Under the pieces are notes generated by a model. That model was not told the origin of the DNA and ran no database searches. It worked only from the letters and a program-made list of their open reading frames with translations. Of a DNA stretch of 64,000 nucleotides, positions 1 to 8,895 are shown one piece after another. This stretch comes from Ferruginibacter sp. (GTDB taxonomy: Bacteria; Bacteroidota; Bacteroidia; Chitinophagales; Chitinophagaceae), in contig JAHBTP010000002.1 in assembly GCA_019638485.1 (NCBI GenBank), forward strand, positions 434,001 through 498,000. The letters run 5' to 3'. A program made the position numbers and the translations under genes. How positions within the stretch are numbered: the first letter of the stretch is position 1; every line of letters begins with the position of its first letter.

Positions 1-384
1 TTTAGCAAATACCATATTTCTTATGTAGATGGAATTGGATGTAATTCCGGATATTTTAAATTGGATAATTTGCTTGACGGTTCAACTACTGCTGCACATG
101 AGTTTGGACATACATTAGGTCTTCATCATCCAAAGGTGCTTGATATACGCGGAAAAGGAGTGCCTGGTATTATGTACCCCAGAGGTACAATCACTGATCC
201 GCTGTTTCAGTATGATCCTAAGGCTAAACCATTAGATCAGGGAGGAACATTAAATCCCTTTAAACGAGTGGTTACTCAAAGGGATATTGATATGCTTAAT
301 ATTTCAAAACTTCATTTTGAAAATAATAAGGCGATTGTAGGAGCCTTTTCTTCAGTTTTTCATGAACAGGATATAGAAGAATAA
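1..384 (+). CDS. Metzincin-type zinc metalloprotease, C-terminal fragment
   Basis: The frame is open from the left edge, so the N-terminus lies outside the window; 127 codons plus the TAA stop are visible. The zinc-binding motif HEFGHTLGLHH fits HExxHxxGxxH of metzincins (two zinc His, catalytic Glu, third zinc His). About 20 residues later GIMYPRG looks like the Met-turn that underlies the metal site. This identifies a metal-dependent endopeptidase domain, probably secreted or toxin-like. The tail with PFKRVVTQRD resembles peptidase domains found at the C-termini of large Bacteroidota repeat proteins, but that is recollection and the rest is not visible. A TTG at 61 is an internal Leu codon, not a start. 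The fold class is fairly sure; the exact family (M10, M12 or other) is not. Confidence 0.75.
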   Translation, partial: FSKYHISYVDGIGCNSGYFKLDNLLDGSTTAAHEFGHTLGLHHPKVLDIRGKGVPGIMYPRGTITDPLFQYDPKAKPLDQGGTLNPFKRVVTQRDIDMLNISKLHFENNKAIVGAFSSVFHEQDIEE

Positions 385-504
385 TGGTTAGCTTAAAAAT
401 CTTTGACGACTTGAAATTATAAGAAGCTGTTCACCTTTAATAATTAATCTTTTGTCATAAATTGTTCCGATTTCGCGCATGATGTTTAACATTAATACTA
501 AAAT

Positions 505-1395
505 ATGGAAGTGCTTAAAGTGGAGTCGCTCTCCAAAGATTATGGAAGAATAAAAGCTTTAAAAGGAGTTTCATTTTCAGTTCCTGAAGGGGTTGTGTTT
601 GGTGTGCTTGGGCCTAACGGTAGCGGTAAGACGACGTTGTTAGGAATTATTGTGGATATTTTAAAACCAACCAGTGGCTCTTTTAGCTTGTTTGGTGAAA
701 AGCCCGAAGCACGACATAGAAAAAAAATTGGAACTCTTCTTGAAACCCCTAATTTCTATCATTATTTGACCGGAGAGCAAAACCTACTGATTAATGCTTC
801 TATAAAAGGCCGTGGATCAAATGATATTGACCGAGTATTGAAATTGGTTAATCTGGATACTCGACGCCACTCTAAGTTTAGTACATATAGCTTAGGAATG
901 AAACAACGCCTGGCTATTGCTGCCGCTATGCTTGGCAATCCGGATATCCTACTGTTTGATGAGCCAACTAATGGCTTAGACCCTGTGGGTATTGCAGAAA
1001 TTCGCTCGCTTATTAAAGAATTGCACCAACAGGGAAAAACAATTATCATGGCAAGCCATCTCCTTGATGAAGTTGAAAAAGTATGTACCCATGTTGCTGT
1101 TCTTAAAAAAGGAGATTTAATAGTGCATGGCAATGTTGATGAAATTTTCTCTACAAATGATATGGTAGAATTGGCGGCGACAAATAAATCAACCTTGGTT
1201 TCTGTATTAAATTCACTTAGCGGTATTGTAAATGTAAAGGAAGAAGAAAATGGAATAGTTATCGCATCCTTTCCCAAAGGGACTGCAGATTTGGCCAATA
1301 TTAATAAACATTGTTTTGAAAATGGAGTGGTGCTCAATAAACTTAATTTGAAAAGACAAAGCTTAGAAAGTAAATTTTTTGAACTTACTAATTGA
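505..1395 (+). CDS. ABC-2 type transporter, ATP-binding subunit
   Basis: This cytoplasmic ATPase of 296 residues would drive an ABC exporter. Walker A GPNGSGKTT is at residues 36-44, the signature is YSLGMKQR at 128-135 (a common substitute for LSGGQ in ABC-2/bacitracin-type exporters), Walker B ILLFDE is at about 149-153 and the H-loop His is in ASHLLDEV near 185. The last 85 residues form the divergent C-terminal domain usual in this subfamily. The permease starts within or just after its stop codon, so the two are almost certainly cotranscribed and form one complex. The substrate cannot be read from sequence. GldA, the gliding motility ATPase, belongs to the same superfamily, but no other gld genes are here, so I do not use that name. 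Confidence 0.9.
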   Translation: MEVLKVESLSKDYGRIKALKGVSFSVPEGVVFGVLGPNGSGKTTLLGIIVDILKPTSGSFSLFGEKPEARHRKKIGTLLETPNFYHYLTGEQNLLINASIKGRGSNDIDRVLKLVNLDTRRHSKFSTYSLGMKQRLAIAAAMLGNPDILLFDEPTNGLDPVGIAEIRSLIKELHQQGKTIIMASHLLDEVEKVCTHVAVLKKGDLIVHGNVDEIFSTNDMVELAATNKSTLVSVLNSLSGIVNVKEEENGIVIASFPKGTADLANINKHCFENGVVLNKLNLKRQSLESKFFELTN

Positions 1396-1400
1396 TAAAA

Positions 1401-2225
1401 ATGAAAGAGCTGTTAAAAACGGAATGGTTGAAATTGAAAGATTATAATGTTTTTAAAATAATTGTAATCCTTTTTGCTGTTGGTGTTATAGGAGCAAACT
1501 ATGTGGTTTATATTTTTAATAAAAAGGTTATTCAGGCTGCTAACACTGGAGGCCTTGTACCAAGTTTTGGTCCTTACAACTTTGATCATACCTGGCAAAC
1601 TACAAGTTATGTTACAGGGTTTATCTTGCTTATTCCTGCTTTCCTGCTTATTATTTTAGCAACAAATGAATATACTTATAAAACACACCGACAAAATATT
1701 ATTGACGGACAAAGCAGAAGGGAATTCATTTGGGTTAAGATGATGGTTGCACTCATTTTTACTCTGGCAAGTACGATATGGGTATTTCTAACTGCTTTAA
1801 CTTTTGGTCTATTTTCTGGCACTTCATTTTCGTTTAATGGATTTGCTCATATTGGCTTTTTCTTTTTAAAAGCTCTTTCATATAATTTGTTTGCAATAAT
1901 GTTAAGTGTATGGATTAGAAGGACTGGTTTTGCAATTGGATTGTTCTTTATTTATTTGGGTGCTGAAAATATTTTATCGCAATTGTTGGATGTATGGAGT
2001 GTTCAATTGAGAAATGATGAAGGTGTCAATTTGGGAGCCTTAGGAAATTATCTCCCTATGAATGCATCCGATGGCCTACTCACTTTTCCTGATAATCCTA
2101 TGAAAACAATTACCGCCAGTGCAATGCCTACCGATTATCCATGGATTGTGGCCGCATTTGCTGTACTTTATTTGTACGTGTTCTTCCGTATTAGTATGAA
2201 TAAGGTTCTTAATACCGATTTGTAA
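1401..2225 (+). CDS. ABC-2 type transporter, permease subunit
   Basis: This is an integral membrane protein of about 274 residues and the membrane partner of the upstream ATPase. About six hydrophobic segments are visible, the first at VILFAVGVIGANYVVYIF and the last at IVAAFAVLYLYVFF. The N-terminal pattern MKELLKTEWLKLK is the amphipathic entry seen in many ABC-2 permeases. A TTG at 1392 would overlap the ATPase stop and add three residues; I prefer the ATG at 1401 because the conserved amphipathic start begins there. The stop codon (2223-2225) directly abuts the stop of the convergent epimerase gene, leaving no intergenic base. The substrate is unknown. Confidence 0.85.
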   Translation: MKELLKTEWLKLKDYNVFKIIVILFAVGVIGANYVVYIFNKKVIQAANTGGLVPSFGPYNFDHTWQTTSYVTGFILLIPAFLLIILATNEYTYKTHRQNIIDGQSRREFIWVKMMVALIFTLASTIWVFLTALTFGLFSGTSFSFNGFAHIGFFFLKALSYNLFAIMLSVWIRRTGFAIGLFFIYLGAENILSQLLDVWSVQLRNDEGVNLGALGNYLPMNASDGLLTFPDNPMKTITASAMPTDYPWIVAAFAVLYLYVFFRISMNKVLNTDL

Positions 2226-3131
2226 TTATATCAGAGTTGATACACAAGAGGTAATGGATGGGTATTGAAAGGTGAATCCCATTTCCTTTATTTTCCTGCA
2301 AGACACAGTGGTACTTTTTAGTGCTTCTGATATGCCTTCACCTTTTATTATTTTTAATAAAAACCCCGGTACATATATTGAAGAGAAAAACTTCCCCCGC
2401 TTTGCAGTTGCCAGGTTTAATGACAATTCACGTTGTGATAATGGTACCGGTGCAACAGCATTAAAGCTCCCACTCCACTGATTTTCCATTGCAGTAATGT
2501 AAATTCTTATTAAATCATCAAGGTGAATCCAACTCATTATTTGCCTCCCATTTCCCAAAAATGCGCATATTCCATACCGTAAGGTTTGGGTTAATTGCGG
2601 AATAGCACCACCTGCTTTGGTTAAAACAATTCCTGTTCGAATACAGGCAACCGGGCAAACCTTGGTTTGTTGGATAGCTGTTTCCCAATCCAAACAAGTT
2701 GTTCCTATAAAATCTTTTGCAGCTTCATCTTCCTCAGTAAAAGTGTGGTTATCCCTGTCTTCGCCATACCACCCTATGGCTGATGCACTTATTAAACATT
2801 TAACCTTGCTTCCGTATTCATTTACCGCATGAGCAAGCAGGTTGGAGCTATTTATCCTGCTGTTACGTATTTGGTCCTTATATTTTTGCGACCATCGCTG
2901 TGATGCTATATTGGCTCCGGCTAAATGAATGATATAATCTGCCTTTGATATTACTTCTGTATCTATAATCATTTTGCGGGTGTCCCATTGTGCATATTGT
3001 ATGGAATCCGAAAAAGTCCTTTCTTTAATTGCAGAGGTAGTAAGTATGCTTACGTTATAACCTCTTTTTATAAGTGCCTGTGTTAAAGCACACCCAATTA
3101 AACCTGTGCCCCCGGTGATAACAACGTGCAT
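2226..3131 (-). CDS. TIGR01777-family NAD(P)-dependent epimerase
   Basis: This 301-residue extended-SDR protein has the Rossmann dinucleotide motif GGTGLIG at residues 7-13. HLAGANIASQRW, then SASAIGWYG and RTGIVL, are landmarks of the TIGR01777/DUF1731 family (YfcH and plant SulA-like proteins). The C-terminal part (residues about 250-301) corresponds to DUF1731. The substrate is unknown for most members; nucleotide-sugar epimerisation is only a family-based guess. It is the last gene of a minus-strand run behind the glucosidase, separated by 154 bases, so it may have its own promoter. Its stop touches the stop of the convergent ABC permease. Confidence 0.85.
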   Translation of the reverse strand: MHVVITGGTGLIGCALTQALIKRGYNVSILTTSAIKERTFSDSIQYAQWDTRKMIIDTEVISKADYIIHLAGANIASQRWSQKYKDQIRNSRINSSNLLAHAVNEYGSKVKCLISASAIGWYGEDRDNHTFTEEDEAAKDFIGTTCLDWETAIQQTKVCPVACIRTGIVLTKAGGAIPQLTQTLRYGICAFLGNGRQIMSWIHLDDLIRIYITAMENQWSGSFNAVAPVPLSQRELSLNLATAKRGKFFSSIYVPGFLLKIIKGEGISEALKSTTVSCRKIKEMGFTFQYPSITSCVSTLI

Positions 3132-3285
3132 AAATAAAGATTATTTATTGTAAATTAATACAATGGCTTCGTTGAACAAATATGAATGTGAGTTTTTTAG
3201 TTTCTCTTTATGCTGTTCGTGTTTGTTGATGGTGGAAGATTTAATGTTTATTTCTCTCCGGTTATTTCGATTGATAAAGATGAGG

Positions 3286-5979
3286 TTAGTATTCAGATGA
3301 AGGTAAATGTTGATTAATAAGTGCTGCAATAAGGCTACTCCAACCTGTTTGATGAGATGCGCCCATTCCTCTTCCGCTATCCCCATGATAGTATTCATAG
3401 AATAATACAAGGTTCCGGTTTTCGGGCCGTTCATAAAACCAGCTTTCATCTCCATTTATCCGTCGCGAATTATTGTTCATTTGAAAGCCGGTTAGTATTC
3501 TGGAAGCAAGTTCTTGGGAAACTTGCAAAAGGTTACAGCTATGTGTTGAACCGGTGGGGAACGATATCTTTATACAATCACCATAAAATTGATATAATTG
3601 TAAGAGTGTTTTGATAATTAAATAATCTAATGGCATCCATACTGGGCCCCGCCAATTGCTATTACCGCCAAACATTGAACTATCACTCTCTCCTGGTAAA
3701 TATCCAATTGAATATTTATTCAGTTCAATTTCCAAATTAAAAGGATGATTTAAATGAAATTTTGACAAAGCACGGATTCCTCCAACAGATAAAAATTCAT
3801 TTTCATCAAGTAAAACTGTTAATAATTTTATTAACCGCTCTTTGGGAACTAAAGAAATGAGTAAGTGACCTTCATCACTCGTTTCCTGACAGGGAAGAAA
3901 TTTTTTACTCTTTACACTATAAAGCTTTATATAGTCCATTCTTTTTTTAAAGTCCGGAAGCTTTTGTAATGCATCTTGTGAAATTATTCCCACATTAAAT
4001 AAAACACTTAGCCCCACAATGGAACGAACCTTCATGGTCTTAAAACTTCCATCACTTAAATGTAGACGGTCATAAAAGAAATTTTCGTTAGCATCCCATA
4101 AGGTTTCATTTAACGAAGAGGCAATTAAAATAAAGTGCTCGTAAAACTTTGTTACCATGTCCTCATAACTCTTATCTGACTGAGCTATTTCAAGGGCTAT
4201 TTCCATCATATTTAATGCATACATACCCATCCAGGCGGTAGCATCAACCTGCTCTAAAAAGGCGCCGGGAGGCAAACTGTCTCTATCTATTACGCCAATG
4301 TTATCTAATCCTAAAAAACCACCGGTAAAAATGTTATTCTCGTTTTCGTCTTTTCTGTTTGCCCACCAGGTAAAGTTGATAACCAATTTTTCGAAAATCC
4401 GCTTTAAAAAATAGATATCAGCATGGTGATGCAATTCTTTTTCAATTTTATAAATCTGCATCGCTGCCCATGCTTGTAAAGGAGGGTTCACATCGCTGAA
4501 GTTCCATTCATAAGCAGGTATTTGCCCAAAGGGATTCATATACCATTCTCTACATAATAATATCAACTGGTTTTTTGCAAAAACAGGATCAATCATTGCC
4601 ATGGGGATACAATGAAAACATAAATCCCAGGCGGCAAACCATGGATATTCCCATTTGTCAGGCATTGAAAGAACGTCTGCACTTTTAAAATTTTTCCATT
4701 TTGAATTTCTACCTATATTTCTTTCAGGAGGAGGAGGTATTCTGCCCTCATCTCCTTTTAGCCAGCGTTCAATATCGTATTGATAAAATTGTTTTGTCCA
4801 TAATAAACCTGCAAAGGCTTGGCGTTGTATTGCTGCAGTGTCTGCAGAACAGCTTTTTGGAAAGAGATTACAATAAAAATTGTCTGCCTCCTTTTTTCTA
4901 AGGGTAAAAATATCATTAAAGCTTTTATCAAATGGATTATCTAATTTATCTGTACTTAATCTAAGTGAGATATGTTGTGAAGCTCCGGCCTTTATTGTTT
5001 GAAAATAAATAGGAGAAAATTTTGTGCCGGTCTTATTTCTTTTTAATGTATCGTAAAGCGCATTGTTTTGTCCTATTATAGCATCATGAAAAGCATCTTT
5101 TACAAAAGGAGAGGAGTTGGGGTTTCCAAAAATTTTATTTCCATTTGTCTCGTTTTCAGTCATTAATGTATCTACCGATGCGGAATAATAAAAATAGTAG
5201 CAACCTAATATTTTGTCGGTAGCTTTCAGTATCCCGGCATTTGCTATCTTATTAAGTATTTCAAGTCTTGGTTTTTCTTGCATTTCATTAAATGACCATC
5301 TGTTTCTAAACCAAAGTGTGGGTAGAAAAACCAATGGAGCATCGTCCACCCCTCGATTGGTGATGGTAATGTCAATGCAAATATCTTCAGCATGAATCTT
5401 TGCATAAGTCACTTTTATGTCGAAGTATTTACCTTCTTTAAATATTCCGGTATCTAATATTTCGTACTCACGCTCATTTTTTGACCTTTTTTGGTTTACA
5501 ACTAGCAATTCTTTATATGGAAATAACAGTTGAGGATATTTGTATAGATATTCCATATAATAATGCGTAGGAATATTGTCCAGATAGTAATATAATTCCT
5601 TCACATCCTCACCATGATTACCTTCATAATTAGTTAGTCCAAATAATCGTTCTTTTAATATCGGGTCTTTCCCATTCCATAAAGCAATCGCAAAACATAA
5701 ATTTTGGTGTAAATCGCTTATTCCTGCAATCCCGTCTTCACCCCATCTATATGCCCTGCTCCTGGATTGTTCATGTGTAAAATAGCTCCAAGCATCACCA
5801 CCTGAACTATAGTCTTCTCTTACAGTGCCCCATTGTCGCTCGCTTAAATAAGGCCCCCATTTTTCAAGTGGAACATCTTTTTGTGCATTGATATTTAAAC
5901 GAGCTTGTTCAGCAGATATATTTGATTGTTTATCCATTTTACTTTTTCCAAATCGTTTATGGTTTTTAAAATCTTGCAT
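3286..5979 (-). CDS. MGH1/GH63-like glucosidase
   Basis: This large protein of 897 residues has no obvious signal peptide. The N-terminal block WGPYLSERQWGTVREDYS (about residues 41-58) and WSYFTHEQSRSRAYRWGEDG mark bacterial glucosidases with an MGH1-like (alpha/alpha)6 barrel related to GH63. Further barrel motifs are WFAAWDLCFHC, DATAWMGMY and GNSNWRGPVWMPLDYL; the Asp of AAWD and acids near the C-terminal WRGP block are candidate catalytic residues by analogy with GH63. It probably hydrolyses alpha-glucosidic or glucosylglycerate-type bonds in the cytoplasm. The first Met is at 5979, but a Met 14 codons later (MDKQSN, base 5937) is an equally good start. It lies 45 bases behind a glucose-dehydrogenase-like SDR and a SemiSWEET transporter, which fits release and oxidation of glucose. 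Confidence 0.85.
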   Translation of the reverse strand: MQDFKNHKRFGKSKMDKQSNISAEQARLNINAQKDVPLEKWGPYLSERQWGTVREDYSSGGDAWSYFTHEQSRSRAYRWGEDGIAGISDLHQNLCFAIALWNGKDPILKERLFGLTNYEGNHGEDVKELYYYLDNIPTHYYMEYLYKYPQLLFPYKELLVVNQKRSKNEREYEILDTGIFKEGKYFDIKVTYAKIHAEDICIDITITNRGVDDAPLVFLPTLWFRNRWSFNEMQEKPRLEILNKIANAGILKATDKILGCYYFYYSASVDTLMTENETNGNKIFGNPNSSPFVKDAFHDAIIGQNNALYDTLKRNKTGTKFSPIYFQTIKAGASQHISLRLSTDKLDNPFDKSFNDIFTLRKKEADNFYCNLFPKSCSADTAAIQRQAFAGLLWTKQFYQYDIERWLKGDEGRIPPPPERNIGRNSKWKNFKSADVLSMPDKWEYPWFAAWDLCFHCIPMAMIDPVFAKNQLILLCREWYMNPFGQIPAYEWNFSDVNPPLQAWAAMQIYKIEKELHHHADIYFLKRIFEKLVINFTWWANRKDENENNIFTGGFLGLDNIGVIDRDSLPPGAFLEQVDATAWMGMYALNMMEIALEIAQSDKSYEDMVTKFYEHFILIASSLNETLWDANENFFYDRLHLSDGSFKTMKVRSIVGLSVLFNVGIISQDALQKLPDFKKRMDYIKLYSVKSKKFLPCQETSDEGHLLISLVPKERLIKLLTVLLDENEFLSVGGIRALSKFHLNHPFNLEIELNKYSIGYLPGESDSSMFGGNSNWRGPVWMPLDYLIIKTLLQLYQFYGDCIKISFPTGSTHSCNLLQVSQELASRILTGFQMNNNSRRINGDESWFYERPENRNLVLFYEYYHGDSGRGMGASHQTGWSSLIAALINQHLPSSEY

Positions 5980-6024
5980 GTAACAATAATTGTTTTCACT
6001 TCCTGCCCATGGCTTATTAACCTA

Positions 6025-6831
6025 TCAACCACCTGTTGCAAACCCTTCAAATAACGTCATGCCGCCATCAATAAAAATACTTGCACCGGTTATGTAATCA
6101 CTGTCATCACTGGCTAAGAATACTGCGAGTTTTCCAATATCATCAGGCGTACCAATTCGTTGATAAGGTATCAACTCCATCAAATTATTATAAGCTTTAG
6201 GTGTTTCCCAGGCCGCTTTGTTAATAGGTGTTTTAATTGCACCGGGACAGATACTATTTACCCTGATTTTTTGGCCGCCATATTCTTGAGCAATAGTTTG
6301 CATTAGCATTTTTATGCCTCCTTTACTTGTGGCGTAATTAGCGTGCCCGGCCCAAGGAATGATTTGATGAACACTGCTCATGCAAATGATTTTTCCACAA
6401 GCAACAGAACGTTCGGGAACGATACCTCTTCTTAAAAATTCTTTAACTGCTTCTCGTGCACAAAGAAACTGACCGGTTAAATTTATATCAATCACATATT
6501 GCCACTGTTCCAAAGTCATCTCATGAAATCTTGCATCACGTTGTAAACCCGCATTGTTTACCAAGATATCAATTGTGCCAAACGCTTCTTTGGCCTGTTG
6601 GAACATGTTAATTACCTGGCCTTCTTTACTTATGTCTGCTTGAATTGCTATTGCTTGTGACCCTGATGATTTTATTCTTTCTACTACTTCATTTGCCACA
6701 TCAGGATTTACAACATAATTGACTATTACGTTTGCTCCGGCCTCTCCCATGGCAATGGCAATTCCCTTGCCAATACCCGAATTTGCACCCGTAATAATTG
6801 CTGTTTGCTTTTGTAATTTCTTTGTTAGCAT
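6025..6831 (-). CDS. Glucose 1-dehydrogenase-like SDR oxidoreductase
   Basis: This classical short-chain dehydrogenase has 268 residues. The NAD(P) motif TGANSGIG is at 14-21, NNAG at 92-95, catalytic Ser at 153 and the YATSK motif gives Tyr166 and Lys170. The C-terminus YITGASIFIDGGMTL followed by EGFATGG closely resembles bacterial glucose 1-dehydrogenases, which oxidise beta-D-glucose to gluconolactone with NAD(P). Substrate assignment is by family only. The gene sits between the SemiSWEET gene (11 bases upstream) and the glucosidase (45 bases downstream) on the minus strand, so a glucoside-uptake, cleavage and oxidation unit is a reasonable inference. Confidence 0.85.
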   Translation of the reverse strand: MLTKKLQKQTAIITGANSGIGKGIAIAMGEAGANVIVNYVVNPDVANEVVERIKSSGSQAIAIQADISKEGQVINMFQQAKEAFGTIDILVNNAGLQRDARFHEMTLEQWQYVIDINLTGQFLCAREAVKEFLRRGIVPERSVACGKIICMSSVHQIIPWAGHANYATSKGGIKMLMQTIAQEYGGQKIRVNSICPGAIKTPINKAAWETPKAYNNLMELIPYQRIGTPDDIGKLAVFLASDDSDYITGASIFIDGGMTLFEGFATGG

Positions 6832-6842
6832 AAAAATCCATT

Positions 6843-7115
6843 TTACATTGTCTCTCTCGTTTCCCGATATTTTATTTTATACATCAAAATGATTATTGCA
6901 AATACAAGGGTAATTGCGTTGGCAACTACTATCGGCATGTTGCTGCTTAGTAATCCGAATATTAACCAAAGTAATGTGCCGGTAGAAAAAAGCAGATACA
7001 TAAATAATGAAATGCTGCGTGTGTCTTTTGTACGTATAGTTTTAATGGCTTGTGGCGCAAAGGAACCTGTTGTTAAAGCAGCAGCAACAAATCCTAAAAA
7101 AGTAACTATTGACAT
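6843..7115 (-). CDS. SemiSWEET family sugar transporter
   Basis: This is a 90-residue membrane protein with three hydrophobic helices, the length of bacterial SemiSWEETs (half-size homologues of eukaryotic SWEET transporters that work as homodimers). The PQ-loop signature is clear in FAPQAIKTIRTKDTRSIS (helix 1 and loop), followed by LLFSTGTLLWLIFG and a third helix with an Asn in VVANAITLVF. It would move a mono- or disaccharide across the inner membrane. It is the first gene of the minus-strand run with the SDR and the glucosidase, which supports glucose or a glucoside as substrate. Divergent to it, 136 bases away, is the Tyr-rich secreted protein gene. Confidence 0.9.
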   Translation of the reverse strand: MSIVTFLGFVAAALTTGSFAPQAIKTIRTKDTRSISLFMYLLFSTGTLLWLIFGLLSSNMPIVVANAITLVFAIIILMYKIKYRETRETM

Positions 7116-7226
7116 ATTCTTTAAATGAACAGTGAAGGAATGCTTGAATAAAGTATAATTATTAGCTATTCCCTAAAAACACTTAACCCGCTGTAAAAGA
7201 TATCAATAACCGCGCCGTAATTATCA

Positions 7227-7234
7227 TAAATTTG
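7227..7234 (+). promoter_or_regulatory. Candidate Bacteroidota -7 box for the Tyr-rich protein gene
   Basis: TAAATTTG matches the Bacteroidota -7 consensus TAnnTTTG and lies 17 bases before the ATG at 7252. No TTG at the expected -33 distance is visible, so support is moderate. Confidence 0.45.
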
Positions 7235-7251
7235 TACAAATAATATCCGGT

Positions 7252-8787
7252 ATGAAATGGATGGGTTGCTTTTTATGGTTTTTTTTTGCTGTTGCAATAG
7301 TTCAGGGGCAGCGGGTTGTGTATTCTTCACCGGTAAATGATGAAAATGCTGAAATTAATTTTGAAATAGTTGGGAAGGTAGGCAATCGTTATGTAGTGTA
7401 CAAACAGGTGCGCTCAAGGCACTACGTCAGTTTGTATGATGAGGATATGAAGTTGGTAAATAATGAACAGTTGAATGTAATTCCTGATAAAACATTTAAT
7501 GTAGATGTTGTTGCCTATCCGGATTATTTTTTTCTTATTTATCAGTATAATCGTAATCGGCAGGTATTTTGTAAAGCGATTAAGGTAAACGCAAATGGAA
7601 GTCAGGTGGGAGAGCCAATGCTACTTGATGATTCACGCATAAGTGCTTTTAGTGAAAAGAAAATTTATAGTGTTTCTGTTAGTGAAGATAAACAAAAAAT
7701 TTTAGTGTATAAGGCCCTAAGAAAGGGAAATAAACTCACACTGATTGCTAAAGTATTCAATCCATTGATTGAATTAACCGATAGTGCTCAAATTCTGCTT
7801 ACCTATAATGAAAAGCGTGACTCGTATGGTGAATTAACGATAACCAACAAAGGATTAATCGTTTTTCCCTATACCGAAAAGCATACAGCACGCGATAATT
7901 TCTTTCTGCTTAATACCCTCGTTCGATTTCCTCAATCAGATTCGGTTGCAAAAATAAATATCCCACTTCAAAATAATTATATTGATGAGGTGTCTGTAAA
8001 GTATGATAACCTTAATAATAGAGCATTGCTCAATTCTCTTTATACCGATAAAGTGAGAGGAAATATTTTAGGATTATTTGCTGCAATAGTTTCGCCCGGT
8101 AATCCTGATGACGCCCGGGTTGTGTTTAATTTATTCCCTGATAGCGTTCGTAATAAGATGAGCATGGAAGGATATATTCAGTCTGCTTTTAATGATATTT
8201 ATTTACGCAATGCGGTATTAAAATTAGATGGAGGAGTTATTCTAAACCTTGAAGATTTTTCTACCCGTACTTCCGGCAGCCCTTATCGGAACAGGTTTGA
8301 TTATCTTTATGGCTCACCATACAGCTCTCCGTATGGAGGCTTTAACGATTATTACTTGTATTCACCTTCTTATTATGGTTATTATCGCCCATACTACTCC
8401 AACAGATATTATAACTCCCACACCGAATATTATTATAACAATATTTTGGTGATAAGTTTAGATAAAGATTTAAAGCCAGAATGGAATACAATGCTGTTTA
8501 AAAAACAAGTTGCGGTAGATACTGATAACTTCCTTTCTTTTGGTAGTGTGGTAATGGGAGGTGCACTTCATTATCTTTTTATGGAATCAGATCGTAGCAG
8601 TAGCATCTTAAATGACAATGCAGTTTTCCCCAATGGTGAAACAAAACGTTTTCCTACAGTAAAAGGGAGCGCTAATGCATATAATTATATGCCTAAATTA
8701 ATGAAACAGGTTAGTTCCAATACGGTTATTATTCCTTGTATTTACAGGGGCAATATTATTTTTGCTAAAATCGATTTTGAAAGGTAG
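7252..8787 (+). CDS. Secreted protein of unknown function with Tyr-rich segment
   Basis: This 511-residue protein starts with a signal peptide (hydrophobic run CFLWFFFAVAIVQGQ, cleavage probably after the first Gln-containing motif near residue 20). I do not recognise the family. The body is rich in beta-strand patterns such as GNRYVVYKQVRSRHYVSLYD, suggesting a propeller or sandwich. Residues about 350-397 form a striking Tyr/Ser/Pro/Asn segment with clusters like YYGYYRPYYSNRYY, flanked by ordinary folded sequence. No lipobox and no clear T9SS tail are seen, so the destination (periplasm or surface) is open. It stands alone, divergent from the SemiSWEET operon. A promoter box lies just upstream. 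Confidence 0.8.
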   Translation: MKWMGCFLWFFFAVAIVQGQRVVYSSPVNDENAEINFEIVGKVGNRYVVYKQVRSRHYVSLYDEDMKLVNNEQLNVIPDKTFNVDVVAYPDYFFLIYQYNRNRQVFCKAIKVNANGSQVGEPMLLDDSRISAFSEKKIYSVSVSEDKQKILVYKALRKGNKLTLIAKVFNPLIELTDSAQILLTYNEKRDSYGELTITNKGLIVFPYTEKHTARDNFFLLNTLVRFPQSDSVAKINIPLQNNYIDEVSVKYDNLNNRALLNSLYTDKVRGNILGLFAAIVSPGNPDDARVVFNLFPDSVRNKMSMEGYIQSAFNDIYLRNAVLKLDGGVILNLEDFSTRTSGSPYRNRFDYLYGSPYSSPYGGFNDYYLYSPSYYGYYRPYYSNRYYNSHTEYYYNNILVISLDKDLKPEWNTMLFKKQVAVDTDNFLSFGSVVMGGALHYLFMESDRSSSILNDNAVFPNGETKRFPTVKGSANAYNYMPKLMKQVSSNTVIIPCIYRGNIIFAKIDFER

Positions 8788-8895
8788 ATAAGGTATTCCC
8801 CCCATTGAAAGATGTTTACATGCATTTGTCTTTGAATCTCTCTTTATCTATTGTGATATTTTTTTCTGATTTTTGCCGGGATAAACCCACTTACA

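Noticed and set aside
762..1337. 191-codon frame antisense to the ABC ATPase
   Set aside because: A shadow of the ATPase gene, which has all expected motifs on the plus strand.
3141..3455. 104-codon open frame on the minus strand overlapping the glucosidase C-terminus
   Set aside because: It overlaps the well-supported glucosidase in another frame, with no family resemblance.
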